From Nitrospinota bacterium (GTDB taxonomy: Bacteria > UBA8248): 8,170 nucleotides of DNA. Positions 1 to 5,483 of the stretch are shown here, piece after piece. Numbering within the stretch: position 1 is the stretch's first letter; the number at the start of each line of letters is the position of its first letter. Made by a program: the position numbers and the translations under genes. The notes beneath the pieces are model-generated. The model was not told the origin of the DNA. It was given only the letters and a program-made list of their open reading frames with translations, and ran no database searches. The stretch lies in contig DNYS01000226.1 in assembly GCA_003506735.1 (NCBI GenBank), positions 4,363-12,532 on the forward strand, in the 5' to 3' direction.

Positions 1-1341
1 GCGTTTTTCCATCCGATCGACTTCCCCGTGCCGTTCGATCTGCTCCTCGATTTTGTCGTCCAGGTGGACGGTGCTCGAAGATAGCTGCTGAATTCGCTCT
101 TCGACATGCTCCACCAAACGGACGCGGTCCTGGATTTCATCGAGTTTTTGCCGCAACGCCTCGTCGATTTCCCTGATTTGATTTCCACGCTCCTCCGCCT
201 CTTCGGCAACCTTGAGGCCCTCGGGAATTGCGTTGAGTTGCTCCTGAAGCTCGCGGGCGCTCACATGGTAGTCCTGAATCATGCGCCTGAGCGTGGCGGA
301 TTCGTCGAGTTCGCGTTTGAGCCGGCCGGCCCGCCGCTCCACTTCGTTCGCCAGGAAATCGCGCAACGAATGGACATTTTCCCATATCTCCTCGACCTCC
401 CGGCGCTCATCGCGCACGCGCTGAATCTCTTTTTCGAGGTTTTCGTTCTGGTTTTCCAGCGCCTGAATCCGCGAGCTCGTTCTTAAGAGAGCGTCGTTCT
501 TCGAAAGAATATTCTGGCTTTCGATGCGCATGCTCTCGAGCGCCGGCTTTACCGTGTCGAGTTCGCCGCGCAACGTCTCCACCTGGGAGACGCGCTCGTT
601 CAACTCGTTGAGAGACTGTTCCATCTCGTTGAGCGAGCGCCTGAAGTTGGTGCTCCGCTTCGAGAAATTCTCGAATACCAGCTTTTCGCGATCGACCTGA
701 ACGAGCTTTTCGCCGAAATCCTGCGAGAAGACGTTGAGTTGGGCCACCTTGGAATTGACTTCGGTAATGAGGCCGCGAAGCTGGAACGCCTCGTCGATTT
801 TCCCCCGGACGTTTTCGTATATCCCCTCGAGCTTGGCCACGCCTTTCTCGGTCCGCTTGACCAGCTTGTTCTCTTCCTGGAGATTTTTGATCTTCGATTC
901 CATCTCCCAGAGAAGAACGTTCAGCTTGCCCGCTTCTTCGTTGGATTTCTCGACCACTTCGCGCTGTTGGTTCATGCTTCGGGTCTTGGCGAGAACGTGT
1001 TCGGACAAGACATTGAGGCCGTCGATGTCCATCTTGGACTTTCGGATGTACTCATCGAGTTTCTGGAATTGGCTTTCCGAATCCGCGATCTTGGCATCCA
1101 TTTTTTCGAAAGTTTCGCTGCGCTTTTCGGACCGGGAGAGCCGGGTTTCGAGCTCGGTGATTCGGTTCTCGGTCTCATCCAGCTGGCTCCGCTTCGCGGC
1201 AAGCTCCTCGGCTTTGAGATTGAGAAGATCCGCCGCTTTTTCGAGCCGTGCCCGTTCTTCTTCGCTTTCTTTCAAAAGTTTTCGGGTGAGGTTCTCTTCG
1301 GTCGATAGAGGAGTGGTGGAATCCTCGGGGACATCGTTCAT
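1..1341 (-). CDS. Long coiled-coil protein of unknown function, C-terminus beyond window
   Basis: The minus-strand frame from the ATG at 1341 stays open for 447 codons to base 1 with no stop, so this is a real gene cut by the window edge. The start is supported by a Shine-Dalgarno GGAGGA six bases upstream and a promoter-like sequence further up. The protein is almost entirely heptad-patterned and rich in Glu, Lys, Arg, Leu, Asn and Gln. It has no cysteine, only four prolines (residues 5, 11, 266, 373) and two tryptophans. There is no signal peptide, membrane segment or Walker motif in the visible part, which argues against an SMC or RecN ATPase head at this end. Residues 109-157 and 202-250 align without gaps (about 13 identities, both starting LNV and containing an EME core), suggesting an internal duplication with a period near 93 residues. 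The opposite-strand ORFs here are shadows. A structural, cytoskeletal or scaffold role is only a guess; I do not recognise the family. Confidence 0.88.
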   Translation of the reverse strand, partial: MNDVPEDSTTPLSTEENLTRKLLKESEEERARLEKAADLLNLKAEELAAKRSQLDETENRITELETRLSRSEKRSETFEKMDAKIADSESQFQKLDEYIRKSKMDIDGLNVLSEHVLAKTRSMNQQREVVEKSNEEAGKLNVLLWEMESKIKNLQEENKLVKRTEKGVAKLEGIYENVRGKIDEAFQLRGLITEVNSKVAQLNVFSQDFGEKLVQVDREKLVFENFSKRSTNFRRSLNEMEQSLNELNERVSQVETLRGELDTVKPALESMRIESQNILSKNDALLRTSSRIQALENQNENLEKEIQRVRDERREVEEIWENVHSLRDFLANEVERRAGRLKRELDESATLRRMIQDYHVSARELQEQLNAIPEGLKVAEEAEERGNQIREIDEALRQKLDEIQDRVRLVEHVEERIQQLSSSTVHLDDKIEEQIERHGEVDRMEKR

Positions 1342-1347
1342 GGCTTA

Positions 1348-1353
1348 TCCTCC
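1348..1353 (-). promoter_or_regulatory. Ribosome binding site of the coiled-coil gene
   Basis: Read on the minus strand the sequence is GGAGGA followed by TAAGCC and then ATG. This near-perfect Shine-Dalgarno with six-base spacing fixes the start of the coiled-coil gene at 1341. Confidence 0.75.
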
Positions 1354-1389
1354 GCCGGTGGGCGGTTCAAAATCCCCCACTGTATGATG

Positions 1390-1412
1390 AAATCAACCAA
1401 ACGCGTTGATTT
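1390..1412. repeat. Inverted repeat AAATCAAC-N7-GTTGATTT near the predicted +1
   Basis: Perfect 8-bp arms at 1390-1397 and 1405-1412 with a 7-base spacer. The repeat lies just downstream of the candidate -10 box and covers the predicted transcription start. It could be a DNA operator, or an AU-rich hairpin in the leader. As a terminator for the upstream transporter gene it is poor, because the stem is weak and no real U-tract follows. Confidence 0.45.
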
Positions 1413-1416
1413 ACAA

Positions 1417-1445
1417 AACCTAACGAATTGGCCACCTCAAGTCAA
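1417..1445 (-). promoter_or_regulatory. Candidate sigma70-type promoter for the coiled-coil gene
   Basis: On the minus strand TTGACT (1445-1440, 5 of 6 to the -35 consensus) is followed after exactly 17 bases by TAGGTT (1422-1417, first two and last bases match the -10 consensus). It lies in the 109-bp gap after the transporter gene. Transcription would begin near 1410 and give a leader of about 69 nt. The -35 overlaps one inverted repeat, and a second sits at the expected transcription start, so regulated expression is plausible. Inference from sequence only. Confidence 0.5.
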
Positions 1446-1449
1446 TTCG
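1424..1449. repeat. Inverted repeat CGAATTG-N12-CAATTCG over the -35 element
   Basis: Perfect 7-bp arms at 1424-1430 and 1443-1449 with a 12-base spacer. The arms bracket and overlap the candidate -35 box (1440-1445), which is the placing expected of a repressor or activator operator. No regulator gene is adjacent. Confidence 0.4.
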
Positions 1450-1450
1450 G

Positions 1451-2335
1451 TTATTTCGGTCCCTTATCCCGGCTTCTCGCCCCCCATATGATTCCCGCTA
1501 CGATGAGAGAACCCGCCCCTGCCCGGACGGCGCTGAGCGGTTCGGACAAAATCCACCAGGCCAGGGCAGTCGCCACAACGGGCTCGCCCAGAATCGTCAG
1601 GGAAACCCTTCCAGGAGGCAAATGGGCCAGTGCATAGTTCACCGAGGTGTGTCCGATGAGGGTAGGCCCCGCAACCATGACGCCCAAAAGCAGCCAGGTT
1701 TGCTCCGAATATCCCGTTAATGGCTGTCCCGAGGCCATAGCGGCCAGAGCCAAAAGAGCCCCGCTCAGGCCATAGCAAACCGTGACATAGGGAACCAGGG
1801 GAATAGAGCCCCTGAGTTTGCGCCCGCAAATCAGATATCCCGAGACCATGACGGCCCCGCCCAGGGCAAGGGCGTTTCCATACATGCTCCCGCTCCATAC
1901 GCGTGCATCCGTTCCGGCGAGCAGAACGCCGCCCAGGGCCGTCAGGGCAACGCCCGCCCAGAATCGCCTCCCTTCGCGCTCTCCCAGGAGGAGCCAGCCG
2001 CCGATTCCGGCGAATATCGGGTTTGTCGTGACCAGGATAACCGAACTGGCCACCGATGTATGGCGGAGCGACTCGATCCACAGCGAAAAATGGAGCGCGA
2101 GAAAAACGGACGATGCGGCCCAGACGATGCGCTGGCGGGGCTCCAGCCCGCGCCAGAGGGATGGAAGAGAGGGTCCGGCCGCCGGGAGCAATAACAATGC
2201 GCCTCCCAGCATCCGGTATGCCGCGATGGCCAAGGGCGGGGCCTCGGCGAGGCGAATCAGGATGGCGGACCAGCCCAGCGCGAATACGCCCGCGGCGAGA
2301 ATTCCGTATACCCTGAGGGGAGATGGGGACCTCAA
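1451..2335 (-). CDS. EamA/DMT-superfamily transporter (RhaT/EamA-type permease)
   Basis: The 294-residue protein is highly hydrophobic, with about ten predicted transmembrane helices (roughly residues 10-29, 34-52, 69-87, 95-114, 125-141, 151-170, 179-199, 213-235, 245-262 and 268-285). This is the two-fold EamA-domain architecture and usual length. The first repeat carries the YRM..GALLLLP segment after TM1. The second carries the typical PGRVSL...GEPVVATALAWW..LSEPLS...GSLIVAG pattern. Members of this inner-membrane family move small metabolites such as amino acids or drugs; the substrate cannot be predicted. The start is a TTG at 2335, 31 bp after the hydrolase stop, with no in-frame ATG in the gap and only a weak purine-rich stretch ahead of it. 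It is probably cotranscribed with the hydrolase. Confidence 0.9.
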   Translation of the reverse strand: MRSPSPLRVYGILAAGVFALGWSAILIRLAEAPPLAIAAYRMLGGALLLLPAAGPSLPSLWRGLEPRQRIVWAASSVFLALHFSLWIESLRHTSVASSVILVTTNPIFAGIGGWLLLGEREGRRFWAGVALTALGGVLLAGTDARVWSGSMYGNALALGGAVMVSGYLICGRKLRGSIPLVPYVTVCYGLSGALLALAAMASGQPLTGYSEQTWLLLGVMVAGPTLIGHTSVNYALAHLPPGRVSLTILGEPVVATALAWWILSEPLSAVRAGAGSLIVAGIIWGARSRDKGPK

Positions 2336-2366
2336 GTCCGTGCCCCGGGATTTGGCATAACGGGCG

Positions 2367-3149
2367 TCAAGGGGCCTGAATGAAACCGTGAATCGTCTCG
2401 CCCACCTGACGCGGCTTTTCGGCCATGACCATGTGTCCCGCCTCCGGGATGAGCCGGAGATCGGCGGTGGGAATTTTTTCCGCCAGATAGCGCGAATATT
2501 TGGGCGGGGTCATCAGGTCCTCTTCCCCGCAAACGATCAACGAGGGGAGCGAGATGCCCTCGATCCGCTCCATTTCGCTGAACGCATCGCAGGCGCTGAG
2601 ATCTCCGTGAAGGACCTCGGGGCCGCACTCGAGAAGCTGCCGCCTTCCCTCTTCGGCAAGGCCCGGAGAGGCTTTGGGAGAATACGCGATTCGGACAATA
2701 TCGGCGGCCGTGGATTCGAAATCCAGCCGGACCCCCGCCAGGATCGATTCTTTCACGCGCAAGCGCGATCCCGTGGCGACTAGAATCAACCCACCTAGTT
2801 TTTCGGGAAACTCCAGGCCGCAGGTCAAGGCGACGGCTCCTCCCATCGAATGACCCGCCAACACCGGTGAGATGAGTCCGGTTTCTTGGATAAACGCTCC
2901 GGCGATCCGAGCGTAATCGGAAATGGAGCGGCAACCCGGCCCCGGCGATTGGCCATGGCCGGGAAGATCGAGGGCGATGCCATGCAGGCCGCGGTTGGAA
3001 ATTTCCCGGAGAAGGAGGAGCCAACCCCTCCGGTCTCCGCCGGCACCGTGGACAAAAACGATGGATGGCCGATTGGACTTGGGCCCGGCCTCAACAAAGG
3101 CGAGGCGGTGTTGACCCGCTCCGGCAAAACCCTCACTCGCCCAACCCAA
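2367..3149 (-). CDS. Alpha/beta-fold hydrolase
   Basis: This 260-residue protein has the alpha/beta-hydrolase core: an oxyanion-hole motif HGAGG at 34-38, the DLPGHGQS loop at 61-68, the nucleophile elbow GHSMGG with Ser101, an acid in GEEDLMTPP (Asp211) and the catalytic His239 in PEAGHM. Order, spacing and length are those of the esterase/proline-iminopeptidase/lactonase-like branch. No signal peptide is visible, so it is probably cytoplasmic. The substrate cannot be told from sequence; the cap region (about 128-195) is the variable part. The start is a TTG at 3149 with AAAGGA six bases upstream; no upstream ATG or GTG is better placed. It lies 99 bp after trxA and 31 bp before the transporter gene. 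Confidence 0.92.
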   Translation of the reverse strand: MGWASEGFAGAGQHRLAFVEAGPKSNRPSIVFVHGAGGDRRGWLLLLREISNRGLHGIALDLPGHGQSPGPGCRSISDYARIAGAFIQETGLISPVLAGHSMGGAVALTCGLEFPEKLGGLILVATGSRLRVKESILAGVRLDFESTAADIVRIAYSPKASPGLAEEGRRQLLECGPEVLHGDLSACDAFSEMERIEGISLPSLIVCGEEDLMTPPKYSRYLAEKIPTADLRLIPEAGHMVMAEKPRQVGETIHGFIQAP

Positions 3150-3155
3150 GGGATT

Positions 3156-3161
3156 TCCTTT
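3156..3161 (-). promoter_or_regulatory. Ribosome binding site supporting the TTG start of the hydrolase
   Basis: The minus strand reads AAAGGA, six bases (AATCCC), then TTG. This decides for the non-ATG start at 3149. Confidence 0.5.
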
Positions 3162-3248
3162 TCGAATTGAAATACCGGGGTGGCGGCAGACTCCCTTCCC
3201 CTTCCGGAAAAAGGGGGAGGCATAAATAAAACCCTAGAACTTTCGGAG

Positions 3249-3575
3249 TTAGAGAGATTTTTCGATTGCCACCTTCAAATCCGCCTTCGAGCGAACGCCC
3301 ACCACCTGCTCCACCGCCTCCCCCCCCTTGAAAATGATCAGGGTGGGAATGCCCCGAATGCCGAATTTGGTCGGAGTGGAAGGATTTTCGTCGATATTGA
3401 GCTTTCCGACCCGAAGCTTCCCCGCGTATTCATCCGCGAGCGCTTCTACGGTGGGAGCGATCATCTTGCACGGGGCGCACCATTCGGCCCAAAAATCCAC
3501 CAAGGTGGGCATATCCGATTCCAGAACCTCGGATTCAAAGTTTTGATCTGTAAAGTCCATCAAACTCCCTGCCAT
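3249..3575 (-). CDS. trxA: Thioredoxin
   Basis: A 108-residue single-domain thioredoxin that reduces protein disulfides in the cytoplasm using electrons from thioredoxin reductase. The active site is WCAPCK with redox cysteines 33 and 36, preceded by LVDFWAEW. The cis-proline motif GIPT has Pro77, and the usual FKGGE and C-terminal helix follow. The site has Ala instead of the commonest Gly (WCGPC), a variant seen in many bacterial thioredoxins. An in-frame TTG lies 12 bases upstream at 3587, but the ATG at 3575 has GGAGG at five-base spacing and puts the cysteines at E. coli positions, so I chose it. The gene follows the flgN-like cluster by 36 bp and precedes the hydrolase; it may be read from its own promoter or from upstream. 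Confidence 0.96.
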   Translation of the reverse strand: MAGSLMDFTDQNFESEVLESDMPTLVDFWAEWCAPCKMIAPTVEALADEYAGKLRVGKLNIDENPSTPTKFGIRGIPTLIIFKGGEAVEQVVGVRSKADLKVAIEKSL

Positions 3576-3580
3576 GCCAT

Positions 3581-3585
3581 CCTCC
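3581..3585 (-). promoter_or_regulatory. Ribosome binding site deciding the trxA start
   Basis: The minus strand has GGAGG, then ATGGC, then the ATG at 3575. The alternative TTG at 3587 would sit on top of this site, so the shorter product is preferred. Confidence 0.7.
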
Positions 3586-3590
3586 AATAA

Positions 3591-3608
3591 AATTCTATCA
3601 TTAGAATT
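3591..3608. repeat. Palindrome AATTCTA-TCAT-TAGAATT upstream of trxA
   Basis: Perfect 7-bp arms with a four-base loop, ending only five bases before the trxA Shine-Dalgarno. On the minus strand one arm includes TAGAAT, a 5-of-6 match to a -10 box, with TTAAAA 17 bases upstream. That promoter would leave an implausibly short leader. The palindrome may be an operator or a small hairpin near the translation start. Confidence 0.35.
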
Positions 3609-3611
3609 CCG

Positions 3612-3737
3612 TCATTTTAACGGACATACCCATTTACCCACGTCCCTGCGTCTTCGGACTTTACTGGAGGGCCCGCGAGAATTCAACATCGCGGTGAATT
3701 CCTGGGCGGTGGATTCCAGGATGGTCGCGGGATTCAT
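3612..3737 (-). CDS. Doubtful 41-residue ORF overlapping the end of the flgN-like gene
   Basis: An ATG at 3737 overlaps the TGA of the flgN-like gene in an ATGA arrangement typical of translational coupling. The frame runs 41 codons to a TGA at 3612. The first 20 residues (MNPATILESTAQEFTAMLNS) could form an amphipathic helix. The rest is basic, with four consecutive arginines at 28-31, and ends KWVCPLK. AAGGA lies directly against the ATG, too close for independent initiation, so only reinitiation would work. No family is recognised and the sequence does not resemble FlgK, which often follows FlgN. It may be chance or the remnant of a longer gene. Confidence 0.25.
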   Translation of the reverse strand: MNPATILESTAQEFTAMLNSRGPSSKVRRRRDVGKWVCPLK

Positions 3738-4198
3738 TCCTTTTTATCGATAAAGCGCGGTGCATAGGTAAGTGTGGGCTTATAGGCGGCCAGGGCCTTT
3801 CCGCTCCTCGATAGGGTGCCCAAGGCTTTTTTGACCTCCTTCGAGCGTTTCGCGGCGAGGGAGGCGATTTTGTCCTCGCTGGCTTGAATCTCAACCACCG
3901 TTTTCAGCACCCCTTGCACCGCCTTTTCCAGGTCGTCCATCCCGGATTCGTCCCCTTCCCCCTCCTGTATCCGGGTCCATAGGGGGGCGTGGCGATCCGA
4001 ATTTTCCTGAATCTCCCGAATGAGCCGTTCTTTTTGGTCCAATATGGATGAAAGGGCATCGAGATTCGGGCCCGAGAGGCAGCGATATTCCTCCCCACAA
4101 AAAATCAACAGCCGTTCGTAGCGAGCCAGATCCTCTCTCGTCGCCGATAGCAGCCTATCGGCGATAGACACCGCAACCATAGGAACCCCCATGCGCAT
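3734..4198 (-). CDS. flgN: FlgN-like flagellar export chaperone
   Basis: A small (154-residue) charged, mostly helical protein. The N-terminal half reads LLSATREDLARYERLL...LDALSSILDQKERLIREIQ, the usual FlgN pattern of an antiparallel helix pair around an NLDALSSIL..KE.L segment. The C-terminus ends in a helix followed by AAYKP and then APRFIDKKE, a tail like that of many FlgN proteins. FlgN binds the hook-filament junction proteins FlgK and FlgL in the cytoplasm and delivers them to the flagellar type III export apparatus. FlgK, FlgL and FlgM genes are not in the window. Three in-frame ATGs (4198, 4192, 4180) compete. The first has a weak GGCGG about eight bases upstream and the third has GGGGG five bases upstream, so the start is uncertain. 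The assignment rests on pattern recognition; a generic coiled-coil protein is the alternative. Confidence 0.6.
   Translation of the reverse strand: MRMGVPMVAVSIADRLLSATREDLARYERLLIFCGEEYRCLSGPNLDALSSILDQKERLIREIQENSDRHAPLWTRIQEGEGDESGMDDLEKAVQGVLKTVVEIQASEDKIASLAAKRSKEVKKALGTLSRSGKALAAYKPTLTYAPRFIDKKE
4141..4164. repeat. Perfect 10-bp inverted repeat in the 5' coding end of the flgN-like gene
   Basis: TCGCCGATAG (4141-4150) and CTATCGGCGA (4155-4164) are exact reverse complements separated by CAGC. In the mRNA this forms a strong tetraloop-size hairpin. It begins about a dozen bases after the third candidate ATG (4180), or about 30 after the first, where it could slow initiation. Confidence 0.6.
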
Positions 4199-4431
4199 TT
4201 ATGGAACCGCCAGGGCAACAGAATATATCCATGTGAGGGCGAAGAAAACCGGCATAAAAAAATCTCCCTTTTTAGCGCCGCGAAATTCTCGTGGCGATCG
4301 CGTCCGGCGCCGCCAGGCCCCTGAATAACTTGATTTTGCGGGTGGCAGCATCTATCTTTCTCAGGCGAAAATCGTTACTCCGCCACAGGATATTTTGAAG
4401 ATGAACCTCCGGCACAGCCCGAATTGATCCC
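4199..4431. other. Divergent intergenic region between flgN-like gene and cheB
   Basis: This 233-bp stretch separates the divergent starts and I see no gene in it. It contains an 8-bp stem with one G-U pair (CGCCGCGA at 4276-4283, TCGTGGCG at 4289-4296), an A/T-rich block near 4254-4274 and the candidate cheB promoter. A minus-strand frame of 53 codons runs from an ATG at 4432 to a TAA at 4272, but it has no ribosome site and no recognisable content. On the minus strand TATATT near 4220-4225 could be a -10 for the flgN-like gene, but I find no convincing -35 and no sigma28 (TAAA-N15-GCCGATAA) match. Confidence 0.5.
4330..4358 (+). promoter_or_regulatory. Candidate promoter for cheB
   Basis: TTGATT at 4330-4335 (4 of 6) and TATCTT at 4353-4358 (4 of 6) are separated by exactly 17 bases. 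Transcription would start near 4365 and leave a leader of about 67 nt. Weak match, inference only. Confidence 0.35.
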
Positions 4432-5439
4432 ATGACAGACAATATCCGCGTTCTAGCCATAGACGATTCTCCCCTGATGCGCCGCCTCCTCTCGGAAATT
4501 TTCAAAGGCGCGCTCCATTTCGAATTGGTAGGAGCGGCCCAAGACGCCGCCGCGGCGCGCGGGCTGATACGCGAGACCCGGCCGGATGTCATCACACTCG
4601 ATAACAAAATGCCGGATATGGACGGGCTGACTTTTCTGGCGGAGATTGTCGAGAGCCACTATATTCCGGTCGTGATGGTCAGTTATTTCACCCAGGAGGG
4701 CGCCGAAGAGGCTTTGTCGGCACTCGAAATCGGAGCCGTTGATTTTGTCGGGAAACCGATTGGCTCCACCGACGAAGGCTGGGGGCCCTTCCGGCAAATA
4801 CTGCTCGAAAGGGTGCGCGCCGCCGCGGGCGCACAGAGGGTTCGTTCCTCATCCGCTCCCCGGACTCCGCATCCCAGCCCCCAATTGATGCATGACTCCG
4901 AAACCATCATCGCCATCGGAAGTTCGACGGGCGGGACCGAAGCTCTCATGGAGATTTTCCGGGTGCTTCCTGCTGGCCTGCCGGGAATCGTCGTTGTTCA
5001 ACACATGCCGGAAAACCTCACTGATTTTTTTGCCCAAAATTTAAACCGCGTCAGCCCCATGGAGATAAAAGAGGCGCGCGATGGCGACGAAGTCTGTCCC
5101 GGGCGGGCCCTGATTGCACGGGGGAACAATCACATGGCGATCCGGGGGGATGGGAATAAATACAGAATTGAGACCCATCAAGGGCCAAAGGTGTGGAATT
5201 GCCGCCCGGCGGTGGATGTCTTGTTCGATTCGGTGGCCAGCGTTGCACGCGAGAAAGCCATCGGTGTCATCCTGACGGGCATGGGCGAGGACGGGGCCAT
5301 CGGCCTCACCCACATGAATAAAAACGGGGCGCGGACCATTGTTCAGAACAAAGAGAGTTGCGTGGTTTTCGGAATGCCCAAAAAAGCCATCGAACTCGGG
5401 GCGGCGGAGTTTATTTTGCCCCTGCAGGACATCCCCTGA
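4432..5439 (+). CDS. cheB: Chemotaxis response regulator protein-glutamate methylesterase CheB
   Basis: The 335-residue protein has the CheB architecture and normal length. The N-terminal receiver domain (about 4-125) has acidic pocket Asp11/Asp12, phosphoacceptor Asp57 in TLDNKMPDMDGL, Ser84 and Lys108 in GKP. A short Pro/Ser-rich linker (about 136-152) follows. The C-terminal methylesterase domain has the catalytic triad Ser165 in IGSSTGGTEAL, His191 in VQHMP and Asp287 in TGMGEDGA. When phosphorylated by CheA, it demethylates and deamidates receptor glutamate/glutamine residues to reset chemotaxis signalling. The ATG at 4432 is the only sensible start, since an in-frame TGA lies 30 bases upstream. 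It has no Shine-Dalgarno. No cheR, cheA, cheW or receptor gene is adjacent, so it is an orphan within this window, divergent from the flgN-like gene and convergent with ftsK. Confidence 0.96.
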   Translation: MTDNIRVLAIDDSPLMRRLLSEIFKGALHFELVGAAQDAAAARGLIRETRPDVITLDNKMPDMDGLTFLAEIVESHYIPVVMVSYFTQEGAEEALSALEIGAVDFVGKPIGSTDEGWGPFRQILLERVRAAAGAQRVRSSSAPRTPHPSPQLMHDSETIIAIGSSTGGTEALMEIFRVLPAGLPGIVVVQHMPENLTDFFAQNLNRVSPMEIKEARDGDEVCPGRALIARGNNHMAIRGDGNKYRIETHQGPKVWNCRPAVDVLFDSVASVAREKAIGVILTGMGEDGAIGLTHMNKNGARTIVQNKESCVVFGMPKKAIELGAAEFILPLQDIP

Positions 5440-5462
5440 AAAATCCTCGAAATTCTTTCGGA
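5439..5462 (-). terminator. Possible weak intrinsic terminator of ftsK
   Basis: On the minus strand TCC-GAAA, loop GAA, TTTC, a two-base bulge and GGA form a short imperfect stem followed at once by TTTTT. It lies 21 bases beyond the ftsK stop and overlaps the cheB stop codon. The stem is weak, so confidence is low. No hairpin with a T-tract is seen on the plus strand for cheB. Confidence 0.3.
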
Positions 5463-5483
5463 ATCGGTAAGCGCCTAGCGGCA

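Noticed and set aside
734..1387. Plus-strand ORFs of 189-217 codons opposite the coiled-coil gene
   Set aside because: They are antisense shadows of an uninterrupted 447-codon minus-strand frame with heptad periodicity and a good start. Their products are low-complexity Phe/Ser/Arg-rich sequences with no family.
3187..3216. Pyrimidine/purine hairpin (CCCCTT...AAGGGG on the minus strand) between trxA and the hydrolase, considered as a terminator
   Set aside because: The stem is imperfect and no T-tract follows on either strand.
3249..3587. TTG at 3587 as the trxA start
   Set aside because: It overlaps the GGAGG that serves the ATG at 3575, and the shorter form matches the family's spacing to the active-site cysteines.
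4141..4164. GCCGATAG in the hairpin arms as a sigma28 (FliA) -10 element
   Set aside because: There is no TAAA -35 at about 15 bases upstream on either strand and it lies inside the coding start.
4272..4432. 53-codon minus-strand ORF in the cheB-flgN intergenic region, starting at a CATG shared with the cheB ATG
   Set aside because: No ribosome site, no recognisable FlgM-like or other content, and the start falls against cheB coding sequence.
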